A stretch of 5,818 nucleotides of DNA from Anaerolineales bacterium UBA3499 (GTDB lineage: Bacteria; Chloroflexota; Anaerolineae; Anaerolineales; UBA11657), in NCBI GenBank assembly GCA_002377585.1, contig DFQC01000029.1, positions 14,654 to 20,471 on the forward strand, written 5' to 3'. Of this stretch, positions 1 through 5,567 are shown in pieces. The translations under genes and the position numbers were made by a program. The notes beneath the pieces were generated by a model. The model had not been told where the DNA came from, ran no database searches, and saw only the letters and a list, made by a program, of their open reading frames with translations. Within the stretch, counting starts at the first letter, position 1. The number at the start of each line of letters is the position of its first letter.

Positions 1-1
1 A

Positions 2-214
2 GACGGTAGTTCTCAGGATATTAGCCATATTGTTCAAGAGTACTGGGCGGTTTCTGTGGAAGGTTACATAATGGACAGACCTGGGTTTAAGCGGTCTCAT
101 GATACTAGGGATTGGATACGAGAAAACGACCCTAATTTATACGAATTAATTACAAGGTATTTCCCTACAGAAGATTGGGAATTTTGTCCGGGCGTGGAGG
201 ACCAAGTTTCCTAA
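2..214 (+). CDS. C-terminal end of a protein, possibly a secreted zinc-peptidase-like domain (5' end outside window)
   Basis: The frame is open from base 2 and ends at TAA 212-214, giving 70 residues without a start, so this is the tail of a longer gene. The visible part reads through an EYWAVSVEGYI segment (residues 13-23), a TRDWIRENDPNLYELI segment (35-50) and RYFP (52-55). From memory, the order 'E-Y-W-A-x-x-V-E-x-Y ... R-x-W-x-x-x-D-P-x-L-Y-x-L-I-x-x-x-F' resembles the C-terminal end of gluzincin-like secreted peptidase domains. There the first glutamate region would follow an HExxH that lies outside the window. This assignment is an inference and no catalytic motif is visible. The last 16 residues (FP-TED-WEFCPGVEDQ-VS) lie in a 46-bp tandem duplication. 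The gene converges on the lipoprotein gene that ends at 301; the 86 bp between them show no clear terminator hairpin. Confidence 0.6.
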   Translation, partial: DGSSQDISHIVQEYWAVSVEGYIMDRPGFKRSHDTRDWIRENDPNLYELITRYFPTEDWEFCPGVEDQVS

Positions 215-252
215 AGAAGATCGGGGATTTTGTCCGGGCGTGGGGGACCAAG
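160..252 (+). repeat. 46-bp tandem duplication, two copies, at the 3' end of the first gene
   Basis: Copy 1 (160-206) and copy 2 (207-252) share most bases, including the block ATTTTGTCCGGGCGTGG, and both end in GGACCAAG. Copy 1 has one extra C near its start. Anchoring on the shared CCT triplet (164 and 210) gives a period of 46, which is not a multiple of three. Copy 2 therefore encodes the same kind of peptide, FPKEDRGFCPGVGDQ, one frame away from copy 1. The stop codon of the upstream gene falls at the start of copy 2. A third, degenerate remnant (TTTTTTGTCCGGACG) follows at about 254-268, 28 bp after the matching bases of copy 2. Confidence 0.85.
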
Positions 253-300
253 ATTTTTTGTCCGGACGACACATATTCACAGCAGTAGTATTTGGATTAC

Positions 301-1572
301 TCATTGATAGCCGTTGTCTGTCAAGCTAGCTACTGTGTCAGCAACGACTTCAGCTAAAATGGGCATCGCTTCATTCCACGAAATTCCGTAAACATGCTGA
401 AAAATCTGATTAAACTCTTTTTCTGTTACTTCGCCCACACCATACAACGCAGCACGTGTATTCAAACCCATAGATGATGTTGGTCCACCAATAGCACTTA
501 GTGCTTCAACAGTCAAATAACCTATCGTATAACCGAGGGCATATTCAGGGCTTTTGCCTGGCAAACAATCGGTATCCATGTAAAAATCAATAATTGAATC
601 AGCAGAGTAATCATTAAAGCCCTTAACAGGATGGCCTTTAACCTGCATTTCGCGTAGTTGTAAGTACTCTTCTAAGCTATCCGAACCCACCGAAAGTCCT
701 GCCAAATGAGCCTGACCTTCCCCGAGCCAGCATGCTGACGGCATAGTCTGGTGACCTCTATTAGGGTCTTTTGTTCCTATCCACGGAGCGGCTTGGACAG
801 CGTGAGTATATTCATGAATCTGTAAAGGTCCAAAACGGTATGGGTCCGAAGCATCTAGCGGATAAATACCGACGACACCTACACCTGTGTCAGCGCCAAA
901 GATGCCTGAATTTGCTCCAGTACAAGCATTAGGAATATGTTGGCAAGGAGCATCGATCGACCTCTCCATACCTTTAGAATAAAAGGGCATCTTCTTGAGC
1001 TTTGAAACCGCCCAAGGTTTATCCTCAAAATTATATAAGAAGGCGAAATATTGAGGTGGCTGAGGAAATTGCTCCCAGAAAGCTATTGCATTTTTATAGG
1101 CGTCTTCATTTTCGTTATAATATAGTGTGGTACTAGGTCCAACAAGTACTTTTAAATCTACTAAGGAGCGCGAATTTTCATAGTTGGACCTAACTTCATT
1201 TTTAGCGCTCTCCCATACAATTTGGGGTATTTCTTCCCTTAGGGCAACTATATTCGAAAAGGCAATTGGAGACACAAAGGGAGTAGAAGTCTGAGTCGGC
1301 ACATGTGTAGCAGGCTGGGTAGCCTCATCCGTAGCAGTCCAGGTTGGCGTATAAGTAGCAGTATCAGTTGGAACCACTGTAGCAGTATCAGTTGGAACCA
1401 CTGTAGCAGTATCAGTTGATACCTGTACGGCATTACCCGCAGACACTATTGGTTCTGTTGCTGGGAAGTCCACCGCACTTTTTTGGGGTGTAGTCTGCTC
1501 CGGATTATCTAAACCAGACCCGCACCCAGTCAAGAGTGTAAAAATTACAAGAATCAATAAGTATTTTTTCAT
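301..1572 (-). CDS. Lipoprotein with Thr/Pro-rich linker and HExxH zinc-peptidase-like domain
   Basis: This is a predicted membrane-anchored extracytoplasmic lipoprotein of 423 residues. Its N-terminus is MKKY, then a hydrophobic stretch (about 5-15) and the lipobox L14-T-G-C17, so lipidation and cleavage at Cys17 are expected. Residues about 50-100 form a low-complexity linker rich in Thr and Pro, with the octapeptide TDTATVVP repeated. The folded part begins near 105. It holds HEYTH at 253-257 (two histidine ligands and the general-base glutamate) and, 27 residues later, WLGEGQAH (282-289), where E285 fits the third zinc ligand of a gluzincin. YALGYTIGYLTVEAL (344-358) resembles the helix that often follows in such families. 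Peptidase activity is therefore likely; the substrate is unknown and I cannot name a family. The start lies 8 bp after the methyltransferase stop and has no SD sequence, so expression depends on coupling or on a leaderless start. This is the last gene of the minus-strand block. Confidence 0.85.
   Translation of the reverse strand: MKKYLLILVIFTLLTGCGSGLDNPEQTTPQKSAVDFPATEPIVSAGNAVQVSTDTATVVPTDTATVVPTDTATYTPTWTATDEATQPATHVPTQTSTPFVSPIAFSNIVALREEIPQIVWESAKNEVRSNYENSRSLVDLKVLVGPSTTLYYNENEDAYKNAIAFWEQFPQPPQYFAFLYNFEDKPWAVSKLKKMPFYSKGMERSIDAPCQHIPNACTGANSGIFGADTGVGVVGIYPLDASDPYRFGPLQIHEYTHAVQAAPWIGTKDPNRGHQTMPSACWLGEGQAHLAGLSVGSDSLEEYLQLREMQVKGHPVKGFNDYSADSIIDFYMDTDCLPGKSPEYALGYTIGYLTVEALSAIGGPTSSMGLNTRAALYGVGEVTEKEFNQIFQHVYGISWNEAMPILAEVVADTVASLTDNGYQ
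1355..1418 (-). repeat. 24-bp tandem repeat encoding TDTATVVP in the lipoprotein linker
   Basis: Two identical 24-bp units (1355-1378 and 1379-1402) are followed by a 16-bp partial third (1403-1418). Read on the minus strand they encode TDTATVVP twice plus TDTAT (residues 53-73). The period keeps the reading frame, so gain or loss of units would change only linker length. Perfect identity of the two full units at the DNA level suggests recent slippage or duplication. Confidence 0.95.
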
Positions 1573-1580
1573 ATCGCAAT

Positions 1581-2435
1581 TTATTTTTTATCAACGATGT
1601 GTTCGCAGTTGACCATTTCCAGTTTGTTAGTGCGCAGTCTTTTTTCCATTGCCACTATGGCATCGGGATTGTTGTCGATCAACACAAAATCTCTATTAGC
1701 ACGAGCGGCGACGTCCCCGAGTGTTCCACTGCCGGCAAAGAAATCCATAACTACATCTGCTGGTTTAGTATGCACTTGTACTATTCTATTGACAACGCCC
1801 ATGGGTTTTTGAGTTGCATATCCTGTTTTCTCTTTACCATTTGGACTGACAATTGTGTGCCACCAAACATCAGTTGGAGTTTTGCCTCGAGCTGCTTTTT
1901 CTTTTCCAACAAGTCCTGGTGCCATGTACGGTATTCGATCCATCTGATCAAAATTAAAAGTGTAGTTATCTGGATCTTTTGCATACCACAATATGGTGTC
2001 ATGTTTGGCTGACCAACGTTTCTTGCTACGACCACCATAGTCGTATGCCCAGATGATTTCATTCATAAAGGACTTTCTACCGAAAATTTTGTCTAATTGA
2101 ATTTTACAGTAATGTACTTCGCGATAGTCTATATGGAAGAATAATGAGCCAGTAGGAGTAAGTATTCTGTATGCTTCGACTAATCTTGGCGATATAAAAT
2201 CAATGAAATTGTCAAAGTCATCGTCATAGCCAGATGTTCCTAAGTCAAGTGTGCGGTAGCGTTGACCTTTGAATCCGGTGCGATCCCCATGCTTTTCGTC
2301 TCTGATCGTCTTGATGCGCTTTCGGTCTTGACGTTTGCCTGTGTTGAATGGAGGGTCGATATATATAAGATCTATGTTTTCTGAGTCCCATTCGGTAAGA
2401 ATTGGCAGATTATCGCCGAAAATTATTTTTCCCAT
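1581..2435 (-). CDS. Site-specific DNA methyltransferase, beta class (N6-adenine or N4-cytosine), apparently orphan
   Basis: This enzyme transfers a methyl group from S-adenosylmethionine to an amino nitrogen of a base in a specific DNA site. Catalytic motif IV is DPPFNTG at 27-33. The TQKP segment of motif X is at 208-211, the SAM-binding motif I is DFFAGSGT at 231-238, and FVLIDNNPDAI (250-260) is the acidic loop after it. Having IV before X and I defines the beta group, the one that contains many Type II and Type III Mod enzymes and CcrM-like orphans. At 284 residues it is a compact, complete enzyme. The basic segment at about 34-60 after DPPF and the region at about 130-200 are the likely target-recognition parts. 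The recognition site cannot be read from sequence. No restriction endonuclease lies in the window, so it may be a solitary epigenetic methylase, or its partner may be elsewhere. It starts 39 bp after the TrpF-like gene, without an SD sequence. Confidence 0.92.
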   Translation of the reverse strand: MGKIIFGDNLPILTEWDSENIDLIYIDPPFNTGKRQDRKRIKTIRDEKHGDRTGFKGQRYRTLDLGTSGYDDDFDNFIDFISPRLVEAYRILTPTGSLFFHIDYREVHYCKIQLDKIFGRKSFMNEIIWAYDYGGRSKKRWSAKHDTILWYAKDPDNYTFNFDQMDRIPYMAPGLVGKEKAARGKTPTDVWWHTIVSPNGKEKTGYATQKPMGVVNRIVQVHTKPADVVMDFFAGSGTLGDVAARANRDFVLIDNNPDAIVAMEKRLRTNKLEMVNCEHIVDKK

Positions 2436-2446
2436 TTTTATCTATA
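2436..2446 (-). promoter_or_regulatory. Possible leaderless -10 element for the methyltransferase
   Basis: On the minus strand, TATAGA (2446-2441) is followed by 5 bases (TAAAA) and the ATG at 2435. No SD sequence precedes the start. The spacing would place transcription initiation at or next to the A of the ATG, as in leaderless mRNAs. There is no convincing -35 box: TTGAAC at 2466-2461 is only 14 bp away. The neighbouring genes show the same TA position, which is the main reason to list it. Confidence 0.35.
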
Positions 2447-2474
2447 CAATTTTATTGATGGTTCAAGTCCCTGT

Positions 2475-3149
2475 CTATTTATAGTAACTTCGCGCAGCTT
2501 CTACGAAATCCTTAACTTTATCGGGATCATTAATATCAGTATTTGGTTTATTAGTAAGTGTAAACGAATCTACACACCAAGGTCTTACTATGCTAATTGC
2601 TTCAGCAACATTTTCAACACCAAGACCACCTGCGAGAACTACAGGAATGTTCAAAGAGCTTACTATCTTACGACTTACATTCCAATCGTGAGTTACTCCT
2701 GTAGCACCAATATCACCTACATCTGACTTCAGGTTAGTATCAAGGATGATGTAATCGCATATCTCTTGATATTTCAAGGCTAAGTCGATAGTACTAGCAT
2801 CAGTAACGGGAATTGCCTGCATAATTTTAGTGCCGAAGATATTTTGTTTTAGTTCTACTACTTTAGAGACTGGCATATCTTCAATTTGTCCTGATAAATG
2901 TATTACGTCGGGATTGATCTTGTTAACAGTTTCTATGATTTCATTAATGTCATCAGATATAGTTAGTGCTACTGTGCTCACATTAGAATCCTTTGGAATT
3001 CCTGAAAAAATTTCCTGACATGCAGTATAGGAAACTTCGTTAGGTATACGTCCGAGTTCGCCAGGCACGACACCAATAAAATTAACACCTGACTTAACGC
3101 TCATTAATGCATCCTGTAGTGTGTCATGGCCATATATCTGTATCTTCAT
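2475..3149 (-). CDS. TrpF-like (phosphoribosylanthranilate isomerase family) TIM-barrel protein with altered active site
   Basis: At 224 residues it has the length and landmarks of TrpF. The N-terminus MKIQIYG aligns with the KICG strand, followed by DALMSVKSGVNFIGVV (13-28). R34 sits where the substrate arginine lies, DYIILDT is at 132-138, GATGVTHDW at 148-156, VVLAGGLGVENVAEAI at 170-185 and VRPWCVD at 188-194. True TrpF performs the Amadori rearrangement of phosphoribosylanthranilate in tryptophan synthesis, using a cysteine in KICG as base and the aspartate of LLDT as acid. Here the aspartate (D137) is kept but the cysteine is tyrosine (Y6). The phosphate- and substrate-binding DVSSGVE segment reads DSFTLTN (194-200), and the QLHG strand reads HLSG. 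Normal TrpF activity is therefore unlikely. No other trp gene is near; the gene follows a PfkB-family kinase at a 69-bp gap. It probably acts on another sugar phosphate, or is a non-catalytic relative. Annotation pipelines may well label it TrpF. Confidence 0.8.
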   Translation of the reverse strand: MKIQIYGHDTLQDALMSVKSGVNFIGVVPGELGRIPNEVSYTACQEIFSGIPKDSNVSTVALTISDDINEIIETVNKINPDVIHLSGQIEDMPVSKVVELKQNIFGTKIMQAIPVTDASTIDLALKYQEICDYIILDTNLKSDVGDIGATGVTHDWNVSRKIVSSLNIPVVLAGGLGVENVAEAISIVRPWCVDSFTLTNKPNTDINDPDKVKDFVEAARSYYK

Positions 3150-3181
3150 AATTTTAAATAAACTGTCCTTTACAAAAAGTT

Positions 3182-3215
3182 ATATCTATAGAGTAATTGC
3201 TTGAATAATAGATAT
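3182..3215 (-). other. AT-rich inverted repeat between the kinase and TrpF-like genes
   Basis: Perfect 8-bp arms, ATATCTAT and ATAGATAT (3182-3189 and 3208-3215), are separated by 18 bp. On the minus strand the repeat begins 4 bp beyond the kinase stop codon, and the sequence AACTTTTTG follows the second arm. It could be a weak terminator or attenuator, or an operator for the TrpF-like gene. The stem is almost wholly A/T and the loop is long, so a strong intrinsic terminator is unlikely. Confidence 0.35.
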
Positions 3216-3218
3216 TGA

Positions 3219-4172
3219 TTAACCAGTTGAATTATTATTTAGTAACGCATCCAATTGACCTGCATCATCAAAGCACACTCTAAATCTATCGATAAATTCA
3301 CTAACAGTATAACTATGGTTTTGTGTACCAACATTTTCTACACAATATGTGGCACATAATGCTCCAACTTTACCACATAATTCAAGAGGCATGTCTAAGG
3401 CGTACGCTCTCAAGAATCCTCCTCTAAACGCATCGCCAGCTCCTGTAGGATCCCTAACAATATCTGCTGGATAAACTGGAATTTTCAAATGATTATCTGA
3501 AGACCATATAGATAATCCATGCTTGCCATTAGTGACAACCAACAGAGTGCCAAGATCCGCTATATCTCTTTCCGACATACCGAGCTTATCATTTAATAAC
3601 GAAAATTCATAAGAATTCAGCATCATAAATTTTGATCCTGATACACCTTGATATATCTCATCAGAATTCAATCTAACAATGTCCTGACTAGGATCATAGA
3701 AATATGGTATCCGAAGTGATTGACATTCCCTGACTCGCATTTTCATTGTTACAGGATCATCAGGAGATATCACCACTAAATCAGGTTTTGTTGTTAGATC
3801 CTTTATTTTCAACTTGGATGAATAACTCATGGCTCCAGGATAAAAAAAGGTAATTTGAGAGTTGTCTAGATCAGTTGTCACATAAAATGAGGCGGTGAGG
3901 TCATCCTGAATTTCAATTATATTACTAGTATTTACACCAGCCTCATCTAAAGAAACTCTATATGGCTTAAAATCTCTCCCAACTGTTCCCAAGACAGAAG
4001 CATTTCCGCCTAACATAGCATGTGAAAATGCGATATTAGGTGCAGTTCCTCCCTGATGTATGGATACATCGTACGAATCTAAATTGTCAGTCAAAGAATG
4101 AGTCTTGAAATAACCAGGAAAACTCATCACATGGTCATATGCAATTGAACCAGAAATAATGATGTCTTGCAT
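3219..4172 (-). CDS. PfkB-family kinase, nucleoside/adenosine-kinase-like
   Basis: This is a cytoplasmic, ATP-dependent kinase of the ribokinase/PfkB superfamily, 317 residues, full length for the family. The N-terminal strand IIISGSIAYDHVMSFPG (4-20) is typical of the nucleoside-kinase-like branch. HQGGTAPNIA (39-48) is the first PfkB signature, which holds the sugar. NSYEF (186-190) matches the N-x-x-E segment involved in Mg/phosphate binding. DPTGAGDAF (241-249) is the second signature, with anion-hole glycines and catalytic base D247. The phosphate acceptor (nucleoside or free sugar) cannot be decided from sequence. The gene heads the kinase/TrpF-like/methyltransferase/lipoprotein run. 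No SD sequence precedes the ATG; upstream are TATATT (4188-4183) and TACAAC ending 5 bases before the ATG. A substrate handed from this kinase to the TrpF-like isomerase is possible but unproven. Confidence 0.9.
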   Translation of the reverse strand: MQDIIISGSIAYDHVMSFPGYFKTHSLTDNLDSYDVSIHQGGTAPNIAFSHAMLGGNASVLGTVGRDFKPYRVSLDEAGVNTSNIIEIQDDLTASFYVTTDLDNSQITFFYPGAMSYSSKLKIKDLTTKPDLVVISPDDPVTMKMRVRECQSLRIPYFYDPSQDIVRLNSDEIYQGVSGSKFMMLNSYEFSLLNDKLGMSERDIADLGTLLVVTNGKHGLSIWSSDNHLKIPVYPADIVRDPTGAGDAFRGGFLRAYALDMPLELCGKVGALCATYCVENVGTQNHSYTVSEFIDRFRVCFDDAGQLDALLNNNSTG

Positions 4173-4229
4173 TACTTGTTGTAATATAAATTGATAGCGA
4201 ATGGATCGCCAGTAGTAGGGAGGTTATTC

Positions 4230-4259
4230 ATAATACATCTACCAACATTGTAGACTAAA
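4230..4259 (-). promoter_or_regulatory. Weak candidate sigma70-type promoter for the kinase cluster
   Basis: In the 104-bp gap before the kinase, the minus strand has TATTAT (4235-4230, five of six matches to the -10 consensus) with TTTAGT (4259-4254, three of six to the -35) 18 bp upstream. It would leave a leader of about 50 nt before the ATG at 4172. Competing -10-like sequences closer to the start make the true start point uncertain. Confidence 0.3.
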
Positions 4260-4276
4260 CACTCACTTCCATTGGG

Positions 4277-4744
4277 TTACTCCTCCATCACATAGTGAAA
4301 ATCGCAAAACGAATTACCTTCCATAATGGTCTGCGTTCGACGGAGCTTTATCTTGGGATTATAACCCTCAACAAATGTCATATCTCGGCAGCAGGACAGA
4401 GCATACCCCAAGTCGCGGACTCCAAGTTCCTCGTATTTTTCGGCGAATTTACATCGCGTTACGTTAAAGATGTAGGTCCTGTCTGTCTTCTCTGTAATTT
4501 CAACCTCCAGGGAACCATCTTCGCTCCAAGTGGCTATTTCCTCAGCTAAGGCCATCAGGCTGTCGTTGCCAGAAGTCGTGGTCAACTGGCAACCACTTTC
4601 TCTGCCCAGATCTTTATTTACCTTTTGAAGCACTTCTTTGGCCGTGTCTATGCCCACCACCTCAGTAAATGCCCTGATTATTGGGGCTATAGCTTGCGCT
4701 TCTAAAGTGCGTCTTTCCAAAAGAGTGAGTTTATCGTTGGTCAT
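4277..4744 (-). CDS. L-2-amino-thiazoline-4-carboxylic acid (ATC) hydrolase family protein
   Basis: The founding member of this family opens the ring of L-2-amino-thiazoline-4-carboxylate in bacterial conversion of that compound to L-cysteine through a carbamoyl-cysteine. At 155 residues this is a typical short member. The helical N-terminal half (about 6-70) is followed by NVTRCKFAEKYEELG (94-108) with C98, then DLGYALSCCRDMTF (111-124) with C118/C119 and D121. RRTQTIMEGNSFCDFHY (135-151) completes the usual conserved end, with C147, D148 and H150. All the conserved polar residues I would expect are present, so it looks intact. Many family members have unknown substrates, so the exact reaction is not assured. 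A strong SD lies upstream. It is the third gene after the membrane protein and the small ORF (68-bp gap), possibly co-transcribed with them. Confidence 0.85.
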   Translation of the reverse strand: MTNDKLTLLERRTLEAQAIAPIIRAFTEVVGIDTAKEVLQKVNKDLGRESGCQLTTTSGNDSLMALAEEIATWSEDGSLEVEITEKTDRTYIFNVTRCKFAEKYEELGVRDLGYALSCCRDMTFVEGYNPKIKLRRTQTIMEGNSFCDFHYVMEE

Positions 4745-4752
4745 AACAGTAT

Positions 4753-4758
4753 CTCCTT
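4753..4758 (-). promoter_or_regulatory. Strong ribosome binding site of the ATC-hydrolase gene
   Basis: The minus strand reads AAGGAG, continuing as AT, with 8 bases between the AAGGAG and the ATG at 4744. This fixes the start codon and contrasts with the SD-less starts of the four genes further downstream. Confidence 0.85.
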
Positions 4759-4812
4759 ATCAATCGGTGCATGATTAGACCAGACCCCAACAATGTGCCC
4801 GTGTCCAGTGTG

Positions 4813-5013
4813 TCAGTCACCAAATTCCATATGTATTGAAAACACAACTTTTGGTGGAATTCCCAACACAACATCAATACCTGCTAATTTAGCCTCTTTG
4901 AGTTTCTGAGATGATTTTACTACTGCTTCTATTTCCTCGTGAGTGAAATCTGTCATATTCATAGTACTCCAGCCAGTGTAAGGGTGTGCTTGTCTAGTGT
5001 ATTTAGGTATCAT
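4813..5013 (-). CDS. Small hypothetical protein (up to 66 aa)
   Basis: I do not recognise this protein. From the first ATG it has 66 residues, soluble in character: a short polar N-terminus, then TDFTHEEIEAVVKSSQKLKEAKLAG (21-45) that looks like one amphipathic helix, and VVLGIPPKVVFSIHMEFGD to the end. The ATG at 5013 lies 3 bp after the stop of the membrane-protein gene, in the same frame (TAG CTA ATG). No SD precedes it, so it could be translated by re-initiation. An alternative start is M18 (4962) or M20 (4956): GGAG at 4970-4967 precedes them by 4 and 10 bases, giving proteins of 49 or 47 residues that begin just before the helix. The compact operon position supports a real gene; the true start is uncertain. 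Confidence 0.55.
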   Translation of the reverse strand: MIPKYTRQAHPYTGWSTMNMTDFTHEEIEAVVKSSQKLKEAKLAGIDVVLGIPPKVVFSIHMEFGD

Positions 5014-5016
5014 TAG

Positions 5017-5391
5017 CTAATTCTTTATTTTAGGCTTGATAATGAAAGAAAGCCCGCCGCCTAGCCCTGCCCATAATAAAATCCATACTATGGAAAATAT
5101 CCAAGCTTCAATCGTCAAAAAACCCACAATAACATTCAGAATTGATGTCAACCAACAAAATGTTGCGACAATGGCAAGATGTTTCCATCTGGCTTCCTGT
5201 GTCATGCAGCCAGAAATGCAAAAGGCAATAGTTCCTAGAAGCATGTTTGACAAAGCCAGTGCGGTTGTTGTTGCTCCTAACCCGCCGCTTACCGATGCTT
5301 GGAAGCCGACTAAAAAGCCGCCAATAGTTGTTAATATCCATACGATTATGACATCGCGGATTATCGCTTTCGTTCCTTTCCATTGCGTCAT
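5017..5391 (-). CDS. Four-helix integral membrane protein, function unknown
   Basis: The protein has 124 residues and four hydrophobic segments at about 12-30, 42-62, 70-90 and 95-117. Loops are short and the C-terminus is basic (KPKIKN). Glycine-rich stretches (GGFLVGF, SGGLGA, GLGGGL) suggest tight helix packing. It resembles small unclassified four-helix inner-membrane proteins (the TIGR04086/YrzE-like size class), but I see no motif that assigns it. By the positive-inside tendency (R12, K8; R68, K70; KPKIKN) both ends are probably cytoplasmic. AGGAGG at 5406-5401, 9 bases from the ATG, fixes the start. A promoter lies about 60 bp upstream. It appears to be the first gene of a set with the small ORF and the ATC-hydrolase gene. 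Confidence 0.75.
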   Translation of the reverse strand: MTQWKGTKAIIRDVIIVWILTTIGGFLVGFQASVSGGLGATTTALALSNMLLGTIAFCISGCMTQEARWKHLAIVATFCWLTSILNVIVGFLTIEAWIFSIVWILLWAGLGGGLSFIIKPKIKN

Positions 5392-5400
5392 GAAATTATT

Positions 5401-5406
5401 CCTCCT
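5401..5406 (-). promoter_or_regulatory. Consensus ribosome binding site of the membrane-protein gene
   Basis: A perfect AGGAGG on the minus strand, 9 bases before the ATG at 5391, decides the start codon and shows that the host uses canonical SD pairing for at least some genes. Confidence 0.9.
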
Positions 5407-5458
5407 ATGTTTACGTTCCCATTTTGGTGTTAGCTCAATAGTCTGATGGCATATTCAT

Positions 5459-5488
5459 ACTATACACCCACTGCTAATGGGTAGGCAA
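5459..5488 (-). promoter_or_regulatory. Sigma70-type promoter for the membrane-protein gene, with an inverted repeat in the spacer
   Basis: The minus strand has TTGCCT (5488-5483, four of six matches to TTGACA), an 18-bp spacer and TATAGT (5464-5459, five of six to TATAAT). The expected start is near 5452, leaving a leader of about 60 nt that ends in the AGGAGG site. Inside the spacer, ACCCA (5466-5470) and TGGGT (5478-5482) form an inverted repeat with a 7-bp centre, a plausible operator for a repressor. This is the best promoter match in the window. Confidence 0.55.
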
Positions 5489-5507
5489 GCATCGCCTCTT
5501 CTAACTT

Positions 5508-5518
5508 CTTCCGGGAAG
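5508..5518. other. Short palindrome in the divergent intergenic region
   Basis: CTTCCGGGAAG is an 11-bp palindrome (5-bp arms, one central base), about 20 bp upstream of the -35 box of the minus-strand promoter and about 50 bp upstream of the plus-strand -10. Its position suits a shared regulator site, but the length is modest and it may be chance. Confidence 0.25.
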
Positions 5519-5567
5519 CGTGGAGGTACTTTTCAGTCACGGTAATATGGCTGCTACAGCAAAACGT

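Noticed and set aside
160..268. Possible CRISPR-like or integron-like array at the start of the window
   Set aside because: The two copies are directly adjacent with no spacer, and the third is degenerate; this is a plain tandem duplication.
253..300. Intrinsic terminator between the convergent genes (T-run and GTCCGGAC palindrome)
   Set aside because: The T-run precedes the short palindrome on the plus strand, and the 8-bp palindrome has no loop, so it does not form a usable terminator hairpin.
1248..1433. 61-codon minus-strand frame with leucine-rich repeats (QLILLQWF)
   Set aside because: It arises from reading the 24-bp linker repeat of the lipoprotein gene in another frame.
1599..2012. 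137-codon open frame on the plus strand inside the methyltransferase gene
   Set aside because: It is antisense to a gene with clear catalytic motifs; the translation is Cys/Phe/Ser-rich noise without an SD.
2475..3149. Annotation as a functional tryptophan-biosynthesis trpF gene
   Set aside because: The catalytic Cys is replaced by Tyr, the SSGVE phosphate-binding segment is lost, and no trp neighbours are present.
3150..3178. SD sequence AAAGGA for the TrpF-like gene
   Set aside because: It lies about 20 bases before the ATG, too far for normal pairing.
4295..4549. 84-codon plus-strand open frame within the ATC-hydrolase gene
   Set aside because: The minus strand encodes a full, conserved family protein; the plus frame has no supporting signals.
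5036..5446. 136-codon open frame on the plus strand across the four-helix membrane protein
   Set aside because: It is antisense to a gene with a perfect AGGAGG and membrane topology; it runs over that gene's own ribosome site and leader.
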